Source of the DNA: Limnomonas spitsbergensis
Lineage: Eukaryota > Chlorophyta > Chlorophyceae > Chlamydomonadales
Direction of reading: 5' to 3'
Length of the DNA stretch: 64,000 nt
Assembly (NCBI GenBank): GCA_037349105.1
Contig: JAYJMM010000086.1
Span: 1,423,501-1,487,500 of the forward strand
The notes under the pieces are model-generated. The model had not been told where the DNA came from and made no database searches. It saw only the letters and a list, made by a program, of their open reading frames with translations. Both the position numbers and the translations under genes were made by a program. Of the stretch, positions 24,901-33,722 are shown piece after piece. Positions within the stretch are counted from its first letter, which is position 1; each line of letters begins with the position of its first letter.

Positions 24901-27900
24901 TATCATCATGCCCATGCACCACGCAGCCTGCACCCATAAACCATGCAACCTGCATCATGCAGTATTGCAATTGGGGGGCAATACAGCTTGCCATCATCAT
25001 GCCCATGCATCATGCGTCATGCACTCATGGACCATGCAAACATGCAGTCCTCCAGTTTTACTTGAATGTAGCAAGCCATCATCAGACCCATGCACCAATG
25101 TAGCAAGCCATCATCGGGCTCATGCACCCTTGCATGACGCATCCATCATAAATTGACCCCCAGAACAGATTTCTGACCAAAATATGATAATGTCACTGCT
25201 TCAGCATGCTCCAGCTACAGTTCAGCATGACGGCAGCCTGCAGTCCAGGGGGCCTTGCGCACCAAGACCTGCTGCATGGGCCACCAGCCATAGGCAAGTC
25301 CATGCTTGGTCTCAATTGGCCCAGTGGTGGCCGCCCAGCGGCCGCCCAATAAGTGGCCAGGTGCGCACTAAAACAAACACTGGGTAGCTAACCTAGCTGA
25401 GGCAGGTGCTGTCTTGTCGTTGACGTCGGGTCGCGCCACGGTACTGTAAGTCTCGTACCTCTCCCCCCCCTTGGCTCTCACACGCATGGTCACGTCGCCG
25501 ATGTGATGGAAGCCGCTAGCTGTCCCATTCCGGGCGGTGGAGTCTTCTGGCAAGGCGAAGCTAAAGGTCGGGTCAACCTACATGTTGAGTTGGACCATGC
25601 GTAGCCTGAGGTCAGGTCAACAAGCACCGGCTGTACACCAACTGTACACAACAAGAATTGAGTTCGAGGGGGGTACACCTTCTGCCCCCGCCCTTCAGGG
25701 GGGGGGGCAGGGGGGCTTCAGGCCACGACACCACATGGATGCATGGGTGCATGGCTGAATGGCTAAGTCAGCATGCACTGGGATGAAGATGCAAACGCAC
25801 ATGGACGCAGATCACAAGGATGAGTAGCCGCAAGGCCGATATGCACATGGGCGCAGGGGCAAATGCACATGGACAGAGACCTCATACATGCAGGTGGGTG
25901 GAGACTACATGGATGTTCAGCAGTCAGGTCAACAAGGTCAGTCAGCAAGGTCAGTTCAGTTCAGGTCAGGTCAGCAAGGTCAGGTCAGCAAGGTCAGTTC
26001 AGTTCAGGTCACTTCAATTCAGGTCAGGTCAGCAAGGTCAGGTCAACAAGGTCAGGTCACCAAGGTCAGGTCAGCAAGGTCAGGTCAGCAAGGTCAGGTC
26101 AGCAAGGTCAGCAAGGTCAGGTCACCAAGGTCAGGTCAGCAAGGTCAGCAAGGTCAGGACACCAAGGTCAGGTCAGCGAGGTCAGGTCACCAAGATCAGC
26201 AAGGTCAGGTCACCAAGGTCAGCAAGGTCAGGTCAGCAAGGTCAGGTCACCAAGGTCAGGTCACCAAGGTCAGCAAGGTCAGCAAGGTCAGGTCAGCAAG
26301 GTCAGCAAGGTCAGGTCAGCAAGGTCAGGTCAGCAAGGTCAGGTCAGCAAGGTCAGGTAAGCAAGGTCAGCAAGGTCAGGTCACGAAGGTCAGGTCACCA
26401 AGGTCAGCAAGGTCAGGTCACCAAGGTCAGGTCAGCGAGGTCAGGTCACCAAGATCAGCAAGGTCAGGTCACCAAGGTCAGCAAGGTCAGGTCAGCAAGG
26501 TCAGGTCACCAAGGTCAGGTCACCAAGGTCAGCAAGGTCAGGTCAGCAAGGTCAGCAAGGTCAGGTCACCAAGGTCAGGTCAGCAAGGTCAGATCAGCAA
26601 GGTCAGCAAGGTCAGGTCACCAAGGTCAGGTCAGCAAGGTCAGGTCAGCAAGGTCAGCAAGGTCAGGTCACCAAAGTCAGCAAGGTCAGGTCAGCAAGGT
26701 CAGGTCACCAAGGTCAGGTCACCAAGGTCAGGTCACCAAGGTCAGGTCAGCAAGGTCAGGTCAGCAAGGTCAGCAAGGTCAGGTCACCTAGGTCAGCAAG
26801 GTCAGGTCAGCAAGGTCAGGTCAGCAAGGTCAGCAAGGTCAGGTCAGCAAGGTCAGGTCAGCAAGGTCAGGTCAGCAAGGTCAGGTCAGCAAGGTCAGCA
26901 AGGTCAGGTCAGCAAGGTCAGCAAGGTCAGGTCAGCAAGGTCAGGTCAGCAAGGTCAGGTCAGCAAGGTCAGGTCAGCAAGGTCAGGTCAGCAAGGTCAG
27001 CAAGGTCAGGTCAGCAAGGTCAGGTCAGCAAGGTCAGCAAGGTCAGGTCAGCAAGGTCAGGTCAGCAAGGTCAGCAAGGTCAGGTCAGCAAGGTCTGGTC
27101 AGCAAGGTCAGCAAGGTCAGCAAGGTCAGGTCAGCAAGGTCAGCAAGGTCAGGTCAGCAAGGTCAGGTCACCAAGGTCAGGTCAGCAAGGTCAGCAAGGT
27201 CAGCAAGGTCAGATCAGCAAGGTCAGGTCAGCAAGGTCAGGTCACCAAGGTCAGGTCAGCAAGGTCAGCAAGGTCAGGTCACCAAGGTCAGGTCAGCAAG
27301 GTCAGCAAGGTCAGCAAGGTCAGGTCAGCAAGGTCAGCAAGGTCAGGTCACCAAGGTCAGGTCAGCAAGGTCAGCAAGGTCTGGTCAGCAAGGTCAGGTC
27401 AGCAAGGTCAGGTCAGCAAGGTCAGGTCAGCAAGGTCAGGTCAGCAAGGTCAGCAAGGTCAGCAAGGTCAGGTCAGCAAGGTCAGGTCAGCAAGGTCAGC
27501 AAGGTCAGGTCAGCAAGGTCAGGTCACCAAGGTCAGGTCAGCAAGGTCAGCAAGGTCAGGTCAGCAAGGTCAGCAAGGTCAGGTCAGCAAGGTCAGCAAG
27601 GTCAGGTCAGCAAGGTCAGGTCAGCAGGACACCATAAAGCCTATGTTTGTATGATGTGTTCCCCAGCCCCAGTATCAAGGCGACCGAGACCGCGAGCGTG
27701 GAGCCAACAGCTCCCAATGGTCAGCCCTACACCTCAAACCCTACAGCCTACCTTTGGTAGAATAACTTCAATGGTCAACGTTGTGTTCCGCAGCCCCAGA
27801 ATCAGTGTGTCTGAGACCACGAGCGTGAAGCCTCGAGCTCTGAGCAAGCCCTCGATGTCCTCATGTCCATGGAGAACGCCAGATGACCAACCAACCTCTA

Positions 27901-29952
27901 CAATGTGGACATCGACAGGGTGTGAAATCAAGTGTGGAAATTTCATGTCTTTAAAGGCATCACAGGAAGATAAGAAGCACCATAACAGGAAGAGGAGAAG
28001 TAACTGTGCAAGGGGAAAAGCATCAGATGTCCATCCAACCTCTTCAGAGTGAAAACCACCTGAGATTTTGAAGATCACATGGAAGTAACCCAGGGGACGT
28101 CATCTAACACGCACCCCTTCGTAGAGGGTTACAAGGGAGGAGCAGCAGATTACGTATTCATTGCATTACCCTTGTGCGAGGAGAGGCTCACCTGGTCCAG
28201 CATTAGCCATGCTCATCCTTGTTAGGTCAGGGATGTGCCTTAACAGACAGATCCCTGTTTGATCCTTGCATTTCTTTTGATTGCCACAGTAGGACCACCC
28301 GGTGCAAGAGGAGGATGTGTCATTCTTGTACAACTGACAAGCATGGCTGCAGAGGCTGGAAGATTCCTGGCAAGTGACAAAGAAATTGATGATGACAGGA
28401 GGTGAGCTGGAAAATGGCAACAGGTTCAAAATATAGGAGAGCTACTGAAGATTGAGCAGGGCTATGATGAACGGTTGTGACCCTGACTTTATGAGCCAGA
28501 AATAAGTGTTCCCGGTGGCAATCAGTCATTTAAGGGACCACTATACCAGGTAATCTTACCATCAAAGAGTCTCTACTTGTCACCGTTCAGATGCATATCA
28601 GCGCTGTTTGGCTACAAATCAGCTACATCAAGTCCGTTGACCGAGGGATCTTGATTCACCATGCTATGCTGCTTGGGTCAGTGGCTGAGGGCTGACCAAA
28701 GTGTGGTCCCCATCAGTGATTATATGGTTGCCACTTTGGTTACGACTCGTAACCAGTAACCACTGAAAATATCCCTGGCCATCACCCCATTGGTGGCCGC
28801 ATGCTGGGCTGATGGGGACCAAAGGTGGTCTAGTGCGCACGAAACCAAGCACTGATGCGTATTTAGGTATGCATGTGGCTGGACTGACCTCAGAGCTGGA
28901 TCCAAGAATAATGCCCTCCAGGTCCACCCCTTTGTAAACAAGTGACTGCACAGGGAATAAGAGTGGATAATTACAGGCTGCCAACCGGACTTGTCACACA
29001 TTTCTCATTATTTTGGTCCATAATTTGGGGCGCCAAGAGGCGCATGGGCCCTGCGTTCTCAAAAATAACGTGTGACCTGACGGGAAAGAAAGAGAGCCCT
29101 AGACGGTACTCTTTACGAATTCAGCAGTGAAGAACATAAAGATGGGAAAAGTTTGAAATCTTTGTTGACAGGTCTAAAATTTTCATCAAGCAGTCGCTAG
29201 CATAGACTGATGAGCAACAGTAAGGATGGTGTTTTCAAAACCAAAGACGACATGCCCCAGAATGAAGTCCCATTGGACATTCAAAACAATGCAGGCAAAA
29301 TCAATGGCACTATCAGAGCTTGCAGTGATAGGAACTCCGTTTAAGGCGTGGATTGAGGATGGCAAAGTGTGCTCACAGACTAGCCGCACTTAAGCGATCG
29401 CCTCTCGAGAGAGGGCCTGTGCACCCGCAACCATGGTTAAGGGGTCCCTTTTCTTCACTAACCGATTCGCACATCAAATGGTGCACTCGGGACCATGTCC
29501 TTACTGAGCACAAAGAGGGGTTGTGCATGCATCAACTTGAGGGGTTTGCGTACGGTATAAAACACTAGCCGAGCGTACATCCACCGTTCCACTTTCATGC
29601 TGCCCCCCTCATGCATCAGTTTTCCCCAATGCGCAGAACATTTCTGGATTTCGAGAGCCATCGCTTACCGTGGGGAGCTGCTGAGAAGCATCATGTTCAT
29701 GGTGCCATTCAGATTGGCTGCATACAGTAGCACATCGGCAGGGAAGGCATGCATGAGAGAGCTCAAAAACGTCGTTGGAAGCTGGGATGATTGAAGTCAC
29801 CTCGTGTGAAGGCTTATCCGATGTCGAATTCTGGCGTCGATAACCAGGTACACGGTGAAGAGGAGCACGAAAGCAGAAACAAAGAGGACCGGTCGATAGT
29901 TTGATCTGCCGGGTGTCGGGAGCCGTTTGCCTTTCGTTTTAACAGCAAACAT
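15977..29952 (-). CDS. Membrane-anchored PAN/Apple-like + DUF5695 protein (22 exons)
   Basis: Exons: 29952-29669, 29076-28998, 28945-28889, 28366-28192, 27897-27752, 25577-25393, 24705-24501, 23939-23895, 23161-22944, 22157-22055, 21808-21425, 20926-20576, 20057-19992, 18742-18647, 18285-18181, 18022-17965, 17891-17833, 17563-17534, 17415-17214, 17122-17109, 16982-16722, 16435-15977. All junctions are GT-AG and every phase closes: 1194 codons. Residues 21-38 form a hydrophobic signal anchor. Residues about 119-180 are a Cys-rich Apple/PAN-like module (YKGVDLEG, CSHAC, CTGWSYCGN, CLLR). From about 230 on I recognise the fold family annotated DUF5695 (LGSLGISLPM, FVEAYPGGHFGYVQV, MSGLSDEAGA, YPHVAAVHW, FPFGSEMPWDNTGHEE, GYSADWGVGFFGH). 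Its biochemical function is unknown; an extracytoplasmic carbohydrate-related role is a guess. Oddity: codon 52 is TGA (29797-29799). Confidence 0.8.
16480..16690. repeat. Dispersed MITE-like repeat, copy
   Basis: It contains TTCAGCTACACTTCAGCTAC, GGCCTACAGCCGGCCGGGC, TTGGTGCAGCAAGGTC and GCCCAGCGGTGGCCGCCCGG and ends near CATCAAAACATTG. It lies in the last intron of the DUF5695 gene. Confidence 0.7.
18454..18644. mobile_element. hAT-like MITE (191 bp) abutting a splice donor
   Basis: The two ends are inverted copies: CAGTGTTCCTTTTTCTG at the left and, on the other strand, CAGTGTTTCTTTTTCTG at the right (16 of 17 identical). The flanking octamers ACATGATA and ACATTGTA agree at 6 of 8 positions, as for an aged 8-bp target-site duplication. 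CAGTG fits the terminal pattern of hAT elements. The right octamer spans the 3' end of exon 14 of the DUF5695 gene and the GT of its donor. Confidence 0.75.
19795..19985. repeat. Dispersed MITE-like repeat with internal triplication
   Basis: The family core (GGTCAGCCTGCGGCCGGTGG, GGCTTGCAGAACCAGGCCC) is followed by three tandem units of about 28 bp built on GATGTAGCTGAACAGTAGCTG and then TCAAATAAAATAGTG. Confidence 0.65.
20365..20560. repeat. Dispersed MITE-like repeat, copy
   Basis: It starts near CAGGGTGCTCCAGCTACACC, contains GGCTGGTGCAGCAAGGTGCC and CCAATCGGCCCATGGTTGCC, and ends GGCGTGCACTCAACAAGCACTG. That end lies 16 bp from the donor of the exon at 20576-20926 of the DUF5695 gene. 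Confidence 0.7.
20945..21150. repeat. Dispersed MITE-like repeat, copy
   Basis: It contains three tandem TTCAGCTACA units, then CCCACAGCCGGCAGGGCTTGG, CCAACGGCCGTAGGCAGGTCC and GTGGTGGCCGTCCGGTGGC. The copy lies in the DUF5695-gene intron between exons at 21425 and 20926. Confidence 0.7.
22726..22896. repeat. Minisatellite, nine 19-bp units
   Basis: Nine consecutive units close to GGTTACTACCTGTACTTCT, the outer ones most diverged. It lies inside the DUF5695-gene intron that starts after 22944 and looks noncoding; reading it through in one frame merely gives a Leu/Tyr/Val-rich peptide. Confidence 0.9.
23715..23870. repeat. Dispersed MITE-like repeat, copy
   Basis: It contains TGGTGTCCAAACCACAATCC, CCCCAGCAGCAAGGCTTGCTG and the terminal segment GAAGCACGCTAAAATACACAG, close to the right end of other copies. 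Confidence 0.7.
24005..24140. repeat. Dispersed MITE-like repeat, partial copy
   Basis: It shows GGGTGCTCCGACTTAGCTG, GGCCACTGGCCGTATGCAC and GGCCCCGTTGTGGCCGCCTGG in family order. The outer part is missing or replaced. Confidence 0.5.
24150..24245 (+). repeat. Third dispersed repeat family, copy 1
   Basis: The segment runs from GGTAATGGCGCGGACGCAG through CGCGCTGTTTCCTTAACCC to GGAGCGTAGTTTCCTTT. A second copy lies at about 63860-63945 with GGTAACGGCGCAGATG, TGCGCTGTTTCCTTAACT and GGGCGTAGCTTTC. Only these two were seen in the window. Confidence 0.6.
24765..25135. repeat. CCATGCACCATGC minisatellite
   Basis: Short, irregular units built on CATGCACCATGCC and CATCATGCCC repeat across about 370 bp inside the DUF5695-gene intron between the exons at 25393 and 24705. 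Confidence 0.8.
25195..25382. repeat. Dispersed MITE-like repeat, copy next to a splice donor
   Basis: It contains CCAGCTACAGTTCAGCATG, CCAGTGGTGGCCGCCCAGCG and a well kept terminus GGTGCGCACTAAAACAAACACTG ending at 25382. The donor of the DUF5695-gene exon at 25393-25577 is only 10 bp away. Confidence 0.75.
25921..27628. repeat. 1.7-kb AGGTCAGCA minisatellite (intronic)
   Basis: About 1.7 kb is made of GGTCA blocks joined as GGTCAGCAA (9 bp) or GGTCA (5 bp), with occasional GGTCACCAA and rare variants such as GGTCTGG. The mixed 9/5-bp spacing means long stretches are open in all plus-strand frames. The longest open frame (25888-27654) reads KVRSARSGQQGQ-type repeats and is not taken as a gene. 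The array lies wholly inside the 2174-nt intron 25578-27751 of the DUF5695 gene. Confidence 0.95.
27660..27843. repeat. Local duplication of exon-5 sequence of the DUF5695 gene
   Basis: A segment of about 55 bp inside exon 5 (27788-27843: CAGCCCCAGAATCAG, GAGACCACGAGCGTG) recurs as a diverged copy just past its donor, at 27660-27717 (CAGCCCCAGTATCAAGG, GAGACCGCGAGCGTGG). The intronic copy does not keep the reading frame. Confidence 0.7.
28595..28855. repeat. Dispersed MITE-like repeat, long copy
   Basis: A 260-bp copy with CAGCTACATC, ACCATGCTATGCTGCTTGGG, an interruption with CACTTTGGTTACGACTCG, then TTGGTGGCCGCATGCTGGG and the terminus TAGTGCGCACGAAACCAAGC. It lies in the DUF5695-gene intron next to the PAN-like exon. 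Confidence 0.65.
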
Positions 29953-29954
29953 GG

Positions 29955-31515
29955 CGACCTGCCAGTGGATCACCGAAACGTTTATACCTTTCTCTGCTCT
30001 GTACTTGATTCTTGCTTGATGTTGGGGCACGAAGCAAGGGGTAGGGTTTACAGGATCTGTTATGAGGCTGTCACCACATTCTCGCTGAACATTCTCAGTT
30101 CTGCCATGATAGATGCAGAAACCACAAACATGATTCATGCGAATGTTCAAATCCGGACGCACTGCTTCCTGTATCTACAAATGAAATTTTAAATACCGGT
30201 ACCGGTTGAGGGTCTTGTGATCTGGTGTACCTTGGATCACTAAATTCACATTCAGGATCAGACATGCAAAGAGGCGCAAATTCTTGTGTTTTGCCTGAAA
30301 TTCCTTTGCAGTCAATCTCATGCAGGTAAATGAATCTGCTCCATGCCGGTTTTCGTTTTTCAAGCGATGTTTCAATCAACAGGACAGGGTAAAATCTTCC
30401 CTGCTACGACCTCAGTGAATAACGATGAGGTCTTACCGATATGCAGGGTCTTACGATAGGCTGCTACAACACAGCAGGAGATGGTTCATCTTACACTGGT
30501 AATGCAGTCACTGGTGTGTCAGTTATGTATAGTGGGTGTGGTTTGGTAGTTGCCATGGTTTATCCTGATTGGTACACACGATGGCATGATGGTATCTTCG
30601 TTGCACAATCTAGCTAAACCTGTGCCGTATCATGCCGTTTCTTGCTACCTTGGTAGCAAAATCTTTATAAACCTGTGCCGCATCGCGCCGCACCATGGCA
30701 TATTGTGCTATCTTGTACAGTACAGCTCTAACTCCAGATTTTATGGGAAGGCTCTCACTCAGGATTTACTGGTGAAATCAATCGAGAGGCTCTGATCCAG
30801 ACGTGCCATCACTTATCAAGTCATCATGCATGATTTCACTGTCCAATTTAATGACGGCACAGCAGTGCAGCTTCAGCTACACACTCAAAGCATGCTCTAT
30901 GCTAGAAAGGCCCGACAGTCCGGCATAATCATGGTGACAAAGGTTAAAAGCACTAGGTAGGCGTCCAGGGGCTCTTCCAAAGAGGATGGGACGTCATTCG
31001 AGACTGATGAGGAAGCTCTGAGGCCCTCAGGTCGGTCATCGCATATGACACCAATCATAACATCATACAACTCATACCGTACCGTTCGTGATCATAGGTA
31101 TGAAGATTCAAACGATATCCACAGCATAAAAGAACGAACCTGGAAGCCAACCAGTATCGCTTTGTTTCAGTTATAACTTAAAATAGGCAATTGGTTGAAC
31201 CCCCCAACGGGTCGGGCTGCTGGGGTCTAACCAGGGGCATTCCCTGGTCATGCCTGTCACAAAAACATGTTGGTAAGTGGTGACACATGCGCACCGGTGC
31301 TAGTACTGGTATCTTTATATCAATGGGGATGCGATCCAGGTCATCAAAGCTTGCTGAATCGATTGCTGTAGCAAATGACTCCACACTCAATGAGCTTCCT
31401 CGACAAGAACTGGTAATAATGAATTATGTGGGGGGCTGGAATCTAGATCCAATAATCAGAGATGAAAGTCACGACAGAGGGTGAAGCAATGCAGTTTTCT
31501 TTATTGAAGTCGAAG
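29955..31515. other. Intergenic stretch with no recognised gene
   Basis: This lies between the start of the DUF5695 gene and the stop of the thioredoxin-like gene (both minus strand). It should hold the DUF5695-gene promoter. I see a loose duplication AAACCTGTGCCG near 30616 and 30669, and no element I can name. Confidence 0.5.
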
Positions 31516-31518
31516 ATA

Positions 31519-33549
31519 TCATCTCCCTGGGAAACCTCTTCTCGTGTTGCCTCTCCCGAGATCAGCTCCCCCTGGATCTCCTCTCGAAGCAGCACCCTCC
31601 TGCTCTGCAGCCTGCTCCTCATCCCCATCCCCATCCTCATCCTCTTCCACATCCACAACTGATTGAGGAGGAGGGCCCATGAGCTTGAATCGCAAAATAT
31701 CTTCGGCATTCACTTCCTCGTCAAAATCTTTGCCCAACTTCCGCTGCCTCTGCCGCTCCTTCAAGCTCCATTGGTCCCACCAATCTTCGCCCCATGTTTC
31801 CCACACGGACGCACCAACGCTGCAGATCAGAAAATGAGGAAGTGCTGATCACTGATTCACTGTCCATGTCCGGGTCCTTCAGCTAAAATTCAGAGTAACA
31901 GCCGACGGCCGAGGTGCCATGCTCAGAGAGTTACTTCTGGTTAGGGTCATAGGCCATTGGCCGGTCAAGGCAGGTCCCCAGGTCCCCGTATCCTGCAGCT
32001 ACAATTTATTTTAACAGCCTACGGTCAAAGGGACATGCTCAGAGAGGTACTTCTGGCTAGGGCCACCAGCCGTAGGCCGGTCCAGGAGTGGTCCCCATCG
32101 GCTCAGCGGTAGTACACCGGCTGCCCGCTGGACTGGCGCACACTAAAATCAACACCTGTGTTAATAACACAGGTGCTGATCCGCAGGTACGACGGCTCGC
32201 GTCCGAAAGACTCCAAATGCAGCACTGCCAAACAGAAACGTCACATACGCGCACAAACATAGGAGCAGGGGATGGGGCTGCGAACATACCTGATACAATC
32301 ATGGGTCTCAAGCTCTCAAGGCGTAATGAATTCATGATCTCACCTGAAGATAGCAATGAAGCCCCAGAAAGCCACCTTGCCACTGCTCCAGTATGCTAGG
32401 TCTATCTTGAGCTCCTCCACCACCGAAACATTCTGCCTCGGGGCCGCCCGGCCGTCGCCGTTGCCCGTGTTCTGCCGTTGCCTCTGGACGTCCGCTTCAG
32501 CTAATGCAGGGGCAGCGGCTGTACCGGCGGGTGCTCCTACAAGCTTAAGGGGCTGTCGATTCTGCAGCACTTGCTTGTAACAGCCATTCAAAGCAGACAG
32601 TAATCCCTCAGCAGTCAACTCGGTGCCTGTGGTCAGGAACACGTGACGTCAGTATTTACGGGGGAGGTGCAAAGACATCAGTGTTTGTTGTAGAGCACAC
32701 CAGACCCTTTTTGGGGATCTCCGGGTGGCCAATGGCCACCACTGGGCTACAAGGGGACCAAAATCTGAGCGGCTTACGGCCGTCGGCCCCAGCAGAAGGG
32801 CTTGCTACACCATGCCCCCTCAGCTGTATGTTGTGATGTGGCTGAATTGTAGCTGACACGCGATAAACTGAAGTGGAAGACATCGAGAAGGCTGCATCTC
32901 ACCTGTGAACCGCATGCATCCCGGGGTCCCCTCTGGGTACATGAACACAGTTGGGTACTGCTTGGCCTCCATCATGCTGGTGCAGAAGGTGAAAGCTTCC
33001 TTGCTGCCCAGCGCATTCAGTTTCCCGACGACGACTCGTTTTTCATGCGACAAACCGCTGGCCATCCTCTCTACCTGCATGGGCGCATAGCGTGTGAGAC
33101 ACAAGGACAGATATGGATGGCACCAATCAGCCCGTTCCGCGGCATGCTCACACCTCGTGCTCCACAGCGGCACACCTAGTACTGCCAGGGACATACACAA
33201 CAACCACGTAGGTGCGCAGGTTACGATGACTGAACGATGCGCGGTGCATCAGCCTGAAGCTCTCCAATTCGATTGTTCGCACGCATGTGTCTGGGTAGCC
33301 TACACCAAGATTATGCATGGGGCATGGGAGTGTGAGTGAAGTTGTCAGGGACGTCATGGCATGGCATGGCATGCCATGCAGCTCACCCCAAAGCTCGCGT
33401 CCAGTGCTGTTGCTCACTGCAATGGTTGATGGCTTTCTATGACTTTTCAAAAATATCGATGACGTTGGAGCGGCAGCACCGCGACGATGGGGAGGAGCTG
33501 ATCTCCAGGAAAGGTTACACTGTCGTGTCTGGTGTAAAGAAGAAATCAT
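31519..33549 (-). CDS. Thioredoxin-like membrane protein, plastid-targeted? (5 exons)
   Basis: Exons 33549-33387, 33299-33154, 33074-32903, 32626-32344 and 31819-31519 are all GT-AG and close in phase to 354 residues. The start is Ser/Arg/His-rich with few acidic residues (MISSLHQTRQ...), compatible with an organellar transit peptide. Next comes a thioredoxin-like fold: TYVVVVYVPGSTRCAAVEHE, VGKLNALGSKEAF, then YPTVFMYPEG with the cis-proline-type PT. This order resembles the C-terminal thioredoxin domain of plant APS reductase. The usual CxxC is S-T-R-C, so classical dithiol oxidoreduction is unlikely. After a Q/A-rich linker a hydrophobic helix (VAFWGFIAIF) spans an exon junction; a Trp-rich (WETWGEDWWDQW) and then acidic tail follow. 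It is divergent from the glutaminyl cyclase gene. No precise function is assigned. Confidence 0.7.
31865..32155. repeat. Dispersed MITE-like repeat, partly duplicated copy
   Basis: Two successive family segments (about 31875-31985 and 31995-32155) each carry an ATGCTCAGAGAG and TACTTCTGG(T/C)TAGGG stretch. The second ends GACTGGCGCACACTAAAATC. The copy fills most of the last intron of the thioredoxin-like gene. Confidence 0.65.
32679..32875. mobile_element. hAT-like MITE (197 bp) with 8-bp target-site duplication
   Basis: It begins CAGTGTTTGTTGTAGAGCAC. The flanking octamers are AAAGACAT (32671-32678) and GAAGACAT (32876-32883), 7 of 8 identical. It fills most of the 276-nt intron 32627-32902 of the thioredoxin-like gene. 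Confidence 0.8.
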
Positions 33550-33722
33550 TTAAGCATTAGCCTATCCCTCAATGATACTGCTGATGATCGCGTATCGCCC
33601 GCTTTCCGCCGTTTCAGCTACGTGATGTAGCAGATGATGTACCGGTAGCTAAGTTAGCTGGACAGAAGGCGAAAATTCCTCGCTTTGAATTGCAGGAGCT
33701 ATCATGCTGTAGTAATTATCTA
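33550..33722. promoter_or_regulatory. 173-bp divergent promoter region
   Basis: Only 173 bp separate the inferred start codons of the thioredoxin-like gene (minus) and the glutaminyl cyclase gene (plus), so both promoters must lie here or overlap the genes. No TATA box is obvious. CAGCTACGTGATGTAG is a small palindrome-like stretch near 33617. Confidence 0.5.

Noticed and set aside
25921..27628. Direct repeats of AGGTCA as nuclear-receptor response elements
   Set aside because: AGGTCA spacing falls out of the minisatellite unit, and nuclear receptors are an animal family.
25888..27654. Long open frame (588 codons) of KVRSARSGQQGQ-type repeats
   Set aside because: It is entirely the AGGTCAGCA minisatellite, other frames are open too, and it lies antisense inside an intron of a well-supported gene.
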